Assembly: GCA_008477525.1 (NCBI GenBank)
Contig: SPDT01000007.1
Span: 1,612,001 to 1,676,000, forward strand
Direction: 5' to 3'
Length of the DNA stretch: 64,000 nt
Source of the DNA: Hypomyces perniciosus
Taxonomy: Eukaryota > Ascomycota > Sordariomycetes > Hypocreales > Hypocreaceae
How positions within the stretch are numbered: the first letter of the stretch is position 1; the number at the start of each line of letters is the position of its first letter. Below the pieces are notes generated by a model that saw only the letters and a list, made by a program, of their open reading frames with translations, ran no database searches and was not told where the DNA came from. The position numbers and the translations under genes were made by a program. This document shows positions 22,476-32,233 of this stretch, one piece after another.

Positions 22476-24094
22476 ATGATAATTGACGGCGAGAAGTACG
22501 CCTGTGAGGCTTGCGTGCGCGGTCATCGTGTCAGCAATTGCCAGCATTCGAGTAAGTCAACCAATCTGAATTGCCCCGCGCTCGTCACTGCCCGCCCATA
22601 TGGCTGGCTGGCTGGCTGGCTGACTGGCTGGCTGGTGTGTGTTGTCGCGACCGTCCTGACAACCAAGGGCCTTTAATTGCTTTTTTGCCTCTGCTGCAGA
22701 TGAGAAAGCGAGCTGCACATCATACGCGGGACAAGCCAAGTCCGAAACGAGGAGGGAAAAAAGAAAGAAAAAAAGCACATCAATTGACTGACAACGACAC
22801 CGTGTGAATCTGACGCTAACTGATGACCCTTGCTGCACTCCAGATCGACCCCTTCAGCACATCAACAAGAAAGGTCGCCCCGTCTCCCAATGTGCGCACT
22901 GTCGCTCAATGCGCAAGTCGCGCGCTGCTCATGTCAAGTGTGACTGCGGCGAGAAGACGAGCAAATGCATTCACTTGCAGCCGCCCGCCGATGGACACCT
23001 GGGTGAGCTCGAGGCCCTCAATCCTCCTGTAAATCTTCTCTTCCGTTCTGAGTCTGACCATGGAACCCGCGCAGAGACGTGCTGTTGCAACCATGGCGGC
23101 CGATGCACCTGTGCTGGGAAAAAGGAGACCCCGCTGGACACCGTCCCAGAGTCTGATTCAGATGGCGAACGAAAGCATGCCGGCATCGTTCCCCCCAAGC
23201 CCATGGCAAGGAGACGGCGGGCAAACAACCATTCACTCCGACGCCGCTCTGACCTTTGACCCGAGCGGTCACCACAAGCCAGCCAAGCACAACCGAGCCT
23301 CACAAAAGTGCGGGCCGTACCAGCTGAACAGGGTCAATTCTGCCACCAGTGCAGGGAGCCTTGGTACCAGCACTGACAGTCTGCTGTATCAAACAAGTGA
23401 CTCGCGACTCTGTGGAACACGCGAGCAGCGCCAGGTCAAGTCAGAAACGGCGTCCCCCCTCATGTCTGGATCTAGCTTCAGCCAGATGAATGGAAATCTG
23501 CCGCCTCTTGACCTCTCACGCATCGACTACCCTTCGTACGTAAACAGCGGATCCTTTGATCTGTTTGCCAATGGTATCTCATCAGACCACGAGGGCCCCA
23601 TGTTTAGTGCCGGCCTCAGCGCACGATCCGTTGACTGGAGCCACTACGATCTCGGAGAGTCAAACGGCGAGAGTTTCACACCATCTAGCTACAGCCAAGC
23701 TGGTACCCAGAGCTTCAACGGCCTGCTCGACTTTGGTAGCGGCTCGGAGCAGCTGCCTCGTCTCGCCAACACAACCTCGACTTCAGGTGACGTTTCCGAG
23801 GTGGAGGATTTCATGCCAGGTGGAGACGGCGATTTTGACGGCTTTGGCGCCGGCAGCAGCAGCTTCCTTCGACATGGAAATGCGCCATCAAACGGCAACG
23901 CAGCCGATATCAGCAGCATCGACTACTCGAACTTCTACAAGAATGACGACAACAATCCCCTGGCTGGCGGTGTCTCCATGGTCGAGGAGGACCCTGCCTT
24001 TTGGATGCCAAACTACAACGACGGCATCACTACTGTGGATGAGAGCCCCGACCCGATGGGGCCTGGCGCAATGGGCAACTTCTGGGAAATTTAA
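22476..24094 (+). CDS. Copper-fist transcription factor (GRISEA/Mac1-like), apparent frameshift
   Basis: Copper-responsive DNA-binding regulator of the nucleus. Exons: 22476-22551, 22844-23002 and 23075-24094. The first two encode a copper fist: MIIDGEKYACEACVRGHR with zinc ligands Cys10, Cys13, Cys22 and His24, then the minor-groove KKGRP motif and the copper-binding cysteines SQCAHCRSMRKSR and KCDCGEKTSKC. Exon 3 begins with a second cysteine cluster (ETCCCNHGGRCTC), like the REP-type motifs of Mac1/GRISEA proteins. The 72-nt second intron (23003-23074) is a multiple of three and stop-free, so retention would keep the frame. After ARRRRAN (about 23196-23226) the frame moves by +1 to reach HSDAALTF and the rest. 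No plausible intron bridges this, so one extra base or a lesion is present. The C-terminus is acidic and Ser/Asn-rich, suggesting an activation domain. Confidence 0.85.
22601..22634. repeat. (GGCT)n microsatellite inside copper-fist intron 1
   Basis: Eight nearly perfect GGCT units, with one GACT interruption, lie within the 292-nt intron 22552-22843. The tract may vary in length between strains. Confidence 0.85.
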
Positions 24095-25675
24095 AGTGAA
24101 TTTTGGGTCAGTTTCATTTTTGGCGCACAGAATACCCGATGGTCATGGTATGGCTTGGACGCGATACATCAGGCGTTAAGGACCGCGATATACAACAAAA
24201 AAAGGCGGGCATCAGGATTGGCTTGGGGGCGTACTTTGACACTGGGGTCTGGGGTCTGGGGTCTGGGGTCTGCTACTTTAGCAGCGGCACTTTTGAGAGC
24301 ATTGTTTTTTTTCTCTTCCCTTCTTTAGCTTCTTCCTTCGACGATCAGGACACGAACCTTCGTGGCTTCCTGGAGAGACTTTGCACCTTTTTTTTCTTCT
24401 CGTTTCCTCATAGACTCATACACAGGGCACGGGGCTACATTTGTGGGGTGGGGGCAAATAAATGGAGGGGTTGTGAACAGGCCGGTGGGACACATGGCTT
24501 TGATGTCTGGGGTGGTGGCTTGTCTTTGAATGCTAGACTCTAGCAAATTGTTGGGGGAGGTTACTGGCTTTCCTCTCGCTATCTATCTTTTCTCACACCG
24601 AGTTTGGCTTGACGAGTCAGAAGACGGCTTCATGAAGATATGATGATGGCTTTTTTTTTTTAACTCTCGTTTCTCTTCTACTTTAGCTCGTTCGTTGCAG
24701 GTCATGGCCAGAGTTTATGCACATATGGAGTACCTACATTCAGAACATAGATAGAAATGTGTTTTTTTTCTTATACGAGACCATATTTCATGATCTTGTG
24801 GTCTCGTTAGTTTTTTTTCTCTTGGTATATAGACATGCGCTTCAGCAATAGACAGAGGAGACGCTATGTTCTGGGATTCTCTTCTTCCCAAGAAAACCTG
24901 AGCATGGCTTTTGTCATCATAACTCCCGGACCGCATCGCTATTTTTGCTCGCCACCGCCACAGCTTACGAAGCTGTACTAATTCCTATGGATTACTACGA
25001 TATATCTGAGTATTTCGTATTTTTGAGGCGTATTCCTTGACTACGTACTTCGTAATTGCCATGCTTTCGCCTGTTATAGTACGGAGCATCCTCCGCCCCG
25101 GAAATACATCTCCCGCCTTTCCCCCGAATCCGCGCTGCCTCGTATGGATGAGATGAGATGCGTTTAGACAAGTCGGGCGTGTTTTTGCACACCGAACCCT
25201 CCGGACTAAATTAAATTGTGAAATCCCCGAATTCCCTTGCAATTACCTGGTTGAATTGCCGGAATGTTTGAGAAAGCCTTAGCTCTCCGTCGGCCACTTA
25301 TGGAAATGAAGGAGGCTATGCTAGGAAACTACGAAATATACGAGTAAACAGTGACACCGACCAAAGGGAATCGGAGCTTACCGCTTGGAAACAAGTGCCA
25401 AACCGTACAAACCCTGGGATATCGATAGCTGGTATCAAACACGATTGCCGCTCCGGGTTGGTATTATCTAACGTAATCCCATAGCATCATCAAAAGTGGT
25501 TCCTTTGTCACTAAGCCACGCCTCCCAAAAACCAGACCCCTCTCCGCCCCCATTCCCACCACTCCCGTAAAAAAAGAGCCATGTTATTCGTACAGATATA
25601 GACATAAACCGTTGTTGAACTACCTAGCCGGCCATGGAATTTCAATGTAGAGTCGTAAATGACAAGTCCAACACC
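24095..25675. other. Convergent 3' intergenic region
   Basis: 3' UTRs of the copper-fist gene (+) and the Zn2Cys6 gene (-) should lie here. The region is T-rich just after the copper-fist gene, with several T8-T10 runs between 24300 and 24820. It contains a TACTTCGTA variant near 25043. No coding frame with recognisable features was seen. Confidence 0.45.
24242..24272. repeat. Tandem 7-bp repeat (CTGGGGT)4
   Basis: Four perfect CTGGGGT units plus CTG lie about 150 bp after the copper-fist stop codon, probably inside its 3' UTR. Confidence 0.85.
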
Positions 25676-28065
25676 TTATGCCACGTCCAGGTAGCCCGAT
25701 GCAAGCGTGGGGCCAAATGCAATGTCGTCTGGCCCAGGTGCAATGCCTTCATGGGCTGTCGCTAGGTCAGCCAGGTGCTGTAGTCCCTGACTGGCCGTTG
25801 CTTCGACCGACGATGTCGGTCGCAGTTGATCAGTCAGCTTTTCTCTAACGCTGTCCCAATGACTCCCGCTGGGCTTTTCCAGGATATCCTTCATTAGCTT
25901 ACTAGCGTCATCGCGAGAGTTATCCGTCTTTGAGAGCTTGGTCAAGGACATTGTGACAAGAAAGACAAAATGATTCGTGAACGGGCTCCTGAGCTGCGAG
26001 TTTGCCAACAGTAAATCAACCAGCTCTTTGATTGGCCACAGAGTCTCTGCTGGTGTTGCTCCTGGTGTAAGAAGAGTAACCAAGAGTTTGCAATGCCAAA
26101 AGGCGAGGTGCACCAGTGGGTACGACGCTGCCTCGATGTGCCCTGGTAGATCTTCTCGGTAGTTCTCTATATAATCTGCGAGAATGGCAGCCATGGACGC
26201 CTCGGTAGTGGAAGTGCCAGGCTGCAGTGTTGAAATGACATACGAAATCCTGTTCAACAACTTTGATAATCCTGTGGTCCCATGGTTAGTGGCATGGGAA
26301 GAACTTGGACTAATGGGGATGAGATGACTTACGGATCAAGTAGAAGCACACCTCCCCTACGGTGTTTTCTAGCCCTGCTGGAGCGACAACGCTACTATCA
26401 GGAATCTGAGAGGGCTTTCCCGTTCCCGCTGCGTGCCAACGGTCCATCAAGACGAGGGACCACCAAATCCGCACACACAATTGATCATCTGAGTCTGGCT
26501 CAGAGGCCGATTCAATAGGGGTGAATCTCCATAGCTTCATGGTGTTGGCTAGTGCAACGGCTCTTGCCAAGAGGAATGGAAGCATAGAAGATGCCCGCCA
26601 ATCAGCATCAATGATCAACAGAAGCAAAGTTTGAGCGTGAACAATGTCGACAGCCCGTGAACGGGGAGCATCACTGCTTTCCCATTCGTGCAGAAGAGAG
26701 CTGGCAACCTTGGTGTTGTCTGAAGTCTGACCCTGACCCACAGAGAGAAGTGCCATTATAAATGCCGTTCTTACTGGTGATGGACATTGTGACAGCAGCG
26801 ATTGTATCCGCTCTTTGCTACTTGGCAGGATAGGATATACCGCTTGAACATGGGATAGGTAGCTAATGGTGTTCTCTTAGTCAAGTGACTATTGGAAGAA
26901 AAGGGGCGGATAATACTTACTCATGTAATGCCTCATCGTCAATCTCCGGTACCTCATCTGCATCTGACATCTGAGAGTCCATTGGGGCAACGGGCGGTTT
27001 CGAGGGTGTCCCATCGGACTTGATTGCCGAGGGCTGAGGCGCCAACGAGTTGTTCATATAGCCTGGTGTCGCGAAGCCGTCTGATGACGCAGGTGCGGGC
27101 AGAATAGGTCGCGGTTCTGAACCCCACGGTGCTTGGCGTGTAGGAGCTGGCGTACTGAAATCGCCTGTCGAAATACTAGCGAAGGGCCTCTTACGACCCG
27201 AATCCTCGGGGGGGACTACGCTGTTGTAAGCACGATGGCTTCCTGGTGAAAACAGTCTGTCAATGTCGTCTTGGGTAAGGCTACCTTCAGACTCCAACTT
27301 GTTTTCAATGCTGTGAATGCGATCTGCAAGCTCCTTGATGTATCTGGAACACTTGTAAGCAAGCTGTCTTCAATAATAAAAAATCACGGGGTCTTTGTAC
27401 CCTTTGCTTGGCCCACGTTTCTGTGGGACGCGACTGAATAAACATCGAATTGAAGATCGGGCGCAACTAGAACACGGTGTGTCGCCGGTATCCGATTGGG
27501 CATCACACTTAATCTTCTTCCGCCGGCATTCATCACAAGCGCGGGACACTTTAGATCTCTTTCTGGGAGGAATGCCGTCGCCCATCGAATACTGAGGCGG
27601 CAGCGGCGGTCCCACAGGAACTTGGATAGCATGCTGCACCATGTGGTCGGATGTGGGCGTCTCTTGGACATATGATGGAGTTTGCTGCTGGTCCGATTCG
27701 GGGTGTGGCATGATGCTGCGTATATTAGGGTCTTCGACGTTCATGCTGGGGTCGGTCGCAGGCATGATGGGTGTCCCAGCCAAGCCCTGGCCAAGCTGTG
27801 CTGCCAACTGCAGCTCTTCTAGGTTGGCTGGCCTGGTGATGTGGTGCTGAGGAGAGGCAGGGAGGCCATGATCCGGCTCCTGCGTATGCACTTGGTTGGA
27901 GTCATGCGGATCAGGCTGCTCGTGGTGGTCTGGGTGTTCATGATGCTCCTGCGCGTCATCACGGGCATTCGTGTGATAGAAGGGACCTGCATCGAGGGCT
28001 TCAGCACCAGGCGACGGGTAGCTTATGTTGGCCTCCTCCGGCTCGCCTTCTCTCCCAGGACCCAT
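25676..28065 (-). CDS. Zn2Cys6 transcription factor, RGT1/COL-26-like glucose regulator
   Basis: Nuclear binuclear-zinc-cluster regulator. Four exons (28065-27401, 27343-26921, 26862-26333, 26271-25676) give 737 residues with phases that sum exactly. The N-terminus is rich in His, Asp and Pro (HEHPDHHEQPDPHD). The cluster SRACDECRRKKIKC ... PCSSCARSSIRC (CX2CX6CX10CX2CX6C, about residues 175-206) is followed by FSRVPQKRGPSKGYIKELADR and a short coiled-coil dimerisation segment. The VPxKRGPSKGY linker is shared with yeast Rgt1 and filamentous COL-26/BglR regulators of glucose transport and carbon metabolism, so I infer that role. The rest is the fungal middle homology region (YLSHVQAVYPILPSSKERI onward). 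The start chosen is the first in-frame ATG, but the frame stays open upstream to about 28155. An ATG at about 28298 followed by GTACGT could be a further 5' exon. Confidence 0.85.
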
Positions 28066-29006
28066 GATGGCCAAATGATTGCCAACCTGACGAGCACAAG
28101 CTCCAAGGCCGGGTCGTACGTGCGCGTGTTCGACGAGGGATTTAGGCGGTGGCACTCCTTTCGCGGAGTCTACGAGATACAGGACGTTGTCGGCGACGAG
28201 ATTTGCTTAGCACCACAGCTACCGGGGCTCGATCAAAATGTCCTGACGCGATCGCCACGCGACAGCCACTGGCGAGCTGGCGCACACACGTACTGAAGCC
28301 ATTGTCAGCGTGTCACTCGACAGCATGTGTAGTAGCTAGGGACTGCAATATCCAGGTTGGACTCGAAGCAATGGCTGATGGTTTGCGCAGCACCGTCAAT
28401 CGCAATGGGTTAACTCACAGTCTAGTATCGCTTTGGGACCTGGGAACGGAGGATGATAAATGCGAGGGGCCCGTCACGCTCGACGGAATAGGAAGAACTC
28501 GGTGCCGTGGGAGCAGCGGCTGACTGAGTGTGGGTGTTTTGGCCATTCGCGATCTGAGCACGGAGATGGAAGAATTTTCCGGGGACTGGCGGAAAATTAT
28601 CGGCTCATGCCGCCCGAGGCCGAACGGGACCTGCCTTGTGTGAATTAGTTTCCTTAGTCAGCATGTCTCACGTCTTCCGCACACGGCTCCTGATCGTGTT
28701 AGGTGAACCTTCAAAGACGCTCGGAATTCCGCTTGCCCAGGCGCTTACCAACATGTCTCCTTTATTTTCGGCTCGAGGCCGTCGATTCGTCTCCTTGCAC
28801 TCCTCGCGCGGAAGCCTGGTTGTACCGCGTCTCTCCCTCGTCCCTGTTCAACCTCAGTCTCTGTGAAGACCCATACATACTACGGGGTACTCCGTACATG
28901 CCATGCCATACCATCATGATAAGCTGCTAGGTTTGCGCTCTTCGTTCTTGTTCGCTTCAGACGGCTAGTGTGAGGCTGCACCTTACCTAGTCGTCAGCCA
29001 TTCCCA
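28066..29006. promoter_or_regulatory. Divergent promoter region
   Basis: This 941-bp gap between the Zn2Cys6 regulator (-) and the methyltransferase (+) should contain both promoters. One exact TACTCCGTA lies at 28888-28896. No other feature is resolvable. Confidence 0.45.
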
Positions 29007-29904
29007 ATGCCGTCGCCATTCAGCATGGACATTGCGGTGATGCAGAAATGGGCCTTCATGCCAAACCTCCCTGATGACACAGCAGCCATTCGCGACTTGC
29101 TCATCCGGTATAGCAACATACTCCCCGAAGACATTGACGCGCATCTTCTCCGCATTGTAAGCGCATCGGCTTGTAAACTTGATGCTCATCCACTGACTTG
29201 TCTGGTATGCCCAGCGCCATGAAGCATGGGCGACCTCAAGACTACCTTTCATCGGGCGGTGGAAATTTCTCACTCTCACTGATTACAATGATCCCCGGTA
29301 TATGCAGGTTCTTTTTCGGCTCAGGCTTTCTCGGTCTCGGGACGCTTTTCTTGATCTAGGCTGTGGCTTCGGACAAGTTCTCAGGCAGCTCCGAGCCGAT
29401 GGCGTCGATGGCTCTCAGCTCCTTGGGCTTGATGCAGATTCCGCACTAATTACAGCTGGGTATGACCTTTTCCGAGACAAGAACAGCCTTGGTGCAACAT
29501 TTTTTGTTGGAGACATGATAGATCCCGACGACACACACCTCGATGACGTTCACGGCAAGGTTACCATTGTTCACGCTGGGAGTTTCTTCCACCTATTCAG
29601 CTGGACACAACAACTGTACATCGGCAAGCGCATAGTCGACTTTCTTAAACCAGGTACACGAAACGCCCTTATCTATGGCAGGCATGCGGGAACCACCACG
29701 CCAAGAGAGAGGAAGATTGCTCACTCTTCACCATACCTCCATAACCAAGAGAGTTTTCAGCGACTTTGGAATGAAATAGGGGAGCTGACGAATACGAATT
29801 GGAAGGTTGAGGTGGAACCAACGAAAGCCATCGACGTCTCCTGGTTACCAGGGTCGCCGAAGGATGTACGATCCGTCAAGTTTACAGTATTTCAGATCCC
29901 TTAA
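29007..29904 (+). CDS. Class I SAM-dependent methyltransferase, secondary-metabolism type
   Basis: Two exons (29007-29156 and 29215-29904, 58-nt intron) encode 279 residues. The SAM-binding motif I AFLDLGCGFGQVLRQL is near residue 93. It is followed by LLGLDADSALITAGYDLFRD with the acidic motif II residue, a FVGDMIDPDD block, and VTIVHAGSFFHLF. The overall pattern (GYDLFRD, FLKPGTRNALIYGRH) resembles fungal polyketide- and meroterpenoid-tailoring methyltransferases of the AusD/Trt5 kind, so a small-molecule substrate is likely. No polyketide synthase, terpene cyclase or P450 gene lies within the window, so the substrate is unknown. The chosen ATG, at the start of MPSPFSMDIAVMQKWAFMP, gives an N-terminal length typical of that family. 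It is cytosolic, with no signal peptide or membrane segment. Confidence 0.82.
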
Positions 29905-32233
29905 AAAAGCAATCCGTATACGAAGTAAAAAGTTCAGTTTCAGTGTGAATCCAGACGTTACTCGTACTCCAATGTCTTGGCCATATGCCCAAGTCAACAA
30001 GTTGTGTTCATGAACTGCGGGGTGTCGCAGGCGGATGATAAAACCGTTTTCAGCATCGGCGGAGTTCCATGTTTGCTTCTTTGTATTTCACTAACGGAGT
30101 TCCTGCCTTCCACCAAGCAGCTCCGTGGAGGCATACCGCCTTCAATTGATTATTGATCATATCCAACGAGCCTGTCGCTGCTGTAGCTGATCTCGACATC
30201 GTCACTCAATGCACGAGATGACAATCATTGATGCCTTCGACAATGTCCTTATCAATCAGCTTGGGGGTTAGCGAGATGTAGGACAAAGAACGGAACCGGC
30301 CTATTATCGACATCTCCGTGGTCCGTGGCCAAGTCATACGATGCAATCCGGCCAAGTTTACGGAGTAGTTTTAGCAACGACATACATCATCTGTCGTCAC
30401 CACAAGGAAGTCACCCTCTCCAGTGCTCTATCGCTCTATCGCTCTATCGCTTGCCTTGAACTGCCACGAGCGTAAGAAGATTTGTCTGATCTTGGGATTT
30501 GCCAAGCATCTCCATATGCTTGTGGAAAAACAGGATTAGGTGACAGATTTGGAATTCAGCAGAATGACTGTACATTAAACTTCTTTTGTGAAACACCGGA
30601 AGATATTGGGCTAAGAAACCGTGTTATGGAGTCTGATCGGGTCGTTGAAGAAGGAGTTGTGACGCACACGAGCTCTCGCTTGATAATGGCATCTGGGCAG
30701 AGAAGCATGCTTCGGTTAATGGGAGTGTCATATCATCGATGGAAAAGGAACCCGGAGAGAGTCGTCTCACGACATCAGAAAAAACATTCTGACTTGACTG
30801 GTTGTTCATTCGGAACGGAAACTCGGAATCTGAAACAAATCAAGGTCAAAGACACTTGGGGTTACACAGAGTTTAACATGGCGGGTCTGATCAATTCAAG
30901 GATCAAAGTTGTTCGTCAATTGATGAGGTCGGAGTTGATGACCCGTTTTCTCCCTAGTGATGCTTACCTTATAAAATACTCCACAGAACCCACAGACTCA
31001 TTTGGAGTGCATTCGTAAGATTCCTAACCGTCAAATAGTCCCACGGCCCACGATCGATCGGAAGTGAGCATATCAAGCCACATGCAGCTTGGTGTGACGC
31101 CATGGGGGCCGAGCTGTGGATTCTGTCCATTAAGATCCGTCCGTACCGAAGTGCCGGCGGTGCTGTGCATTCGTCAATGCTATTCACGAATCTGAAGTTC
31201 CGGGAGATGTTAATGAATGTGGGCTATAATAGAAATCGCATGTTGCTTCACATGGGGTTTGCGGACTGCGGTTTATGGATTGTGACACCATGTTGTTCAC
31301 AATTAAAACCATTATGCTGGAATTAACCCTCTCACAAGTGTCGAGCGGCTCATTTGAATGCCGATGCAACTGTAAGCGGCATGATAGTATCGAGATGCCG
31401 ACTGGTCTCCATTGTCTCCATTGTCTCAATTGGCATAGTGTATCCGCACTGTACAACATGTGCATTAGAGGCAGCACAAGCATGTCGCCAAGAGCTCATC
31501 TGATCGACTGGACGGACACCAAATACCTAAACTGCAAACACGCACGTATCAGACATTGGTGGAAGCGACTGAAAAATACTGAGTCGGCTGCTGTGACCTT
31601 CTATTGGTAAGACGGCACAAGAATCCCACCTATTTCCTCACCCGCATGACGTCTTGGTGGTGCCCATTGTTTTGAGCAGAGTCAGGTTTAGGCGGTAGTC
31701 CTGTCACACAGCGGGCCGCGATCCCTGTAGTGATCGAATGTGGGAGATTTGGTTTTCAGAGCCTGGCTTAATCAATCAAATTGCTTGTTTTGACATGGTG
31801 GTGGGCTTGGTCTCGCGAACAAGACGGCAGATTGCTTAATATCCCTCCCTGATAACACATCCGACTCCAAAACGCCCGCACTGTGCGTCGCCACCTCCAC
31901 AAAATCGCATTCCATGGGACTCTTGCCACGACCTGCCGGCTTGCATACACCGTTAAGATCTACCGGTTTGCCACCAAGAGCCCTGAGCTTTCAACACGGC
32001 CGCGCGGTTGCTGTATCTTACGTATCTATTTTATTTCCCAATTGCTTGTTTCATGGGCCATCTTTATGCGGCGGCAACCGATGCGCTCACGGCATGTCCT
32101 TCCTTGATTCGACACACGAGGCCTCATCATCTCTCCTCATCTATCCATCCAGCTTGCGCTGCGGCGCTCTCTGTCAAACAAAGAACTGCTCTAGCTGTCG
32201 TTGCTTTTAGATCACGAACATTGACAGTTCGTC
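29905..32233. other. Intergenic region, no gene recognised
   Basis: A 2.3-kb gap between the methyltransferase and the phytochrome gene. The longest frame (30482-31018, plus, 178 codons) has no motif and an unlikely composition. An octamer tandem repeat lies at 30425-30448, one TACGGAGTA at 30359-30367 and a TACGAAGTA variant near 29918. The right end, C/T-rich from about 32090, is probably the phytochrome promoter and leader. Confidence 0.45.
30425..30448. repeat. Tandem 8-bp repeat (GCTCTATC)3
   Basis: Three perfect adjacent copies of GCTCTATC in intergenic DNA. Confidence 0.85.

Noticed and set aside
23060..23074. ATG at 23060 as the start of a separate gene encoding the C-terminal part of the copper-fist protein
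   Set aside because: The region 23060-23222 in that frame has no family-like sequence, while the other frame encodes the conserved cysteine cluster and basic stretch, so one frameshifted gene is the better explanation.
30482..31018. 178-codon plus-strand frame between the methyltransferase and phytochrome genes
   Set aside because: No motif, no splice-site context and no family-like composition; it is more likely a chance frame.
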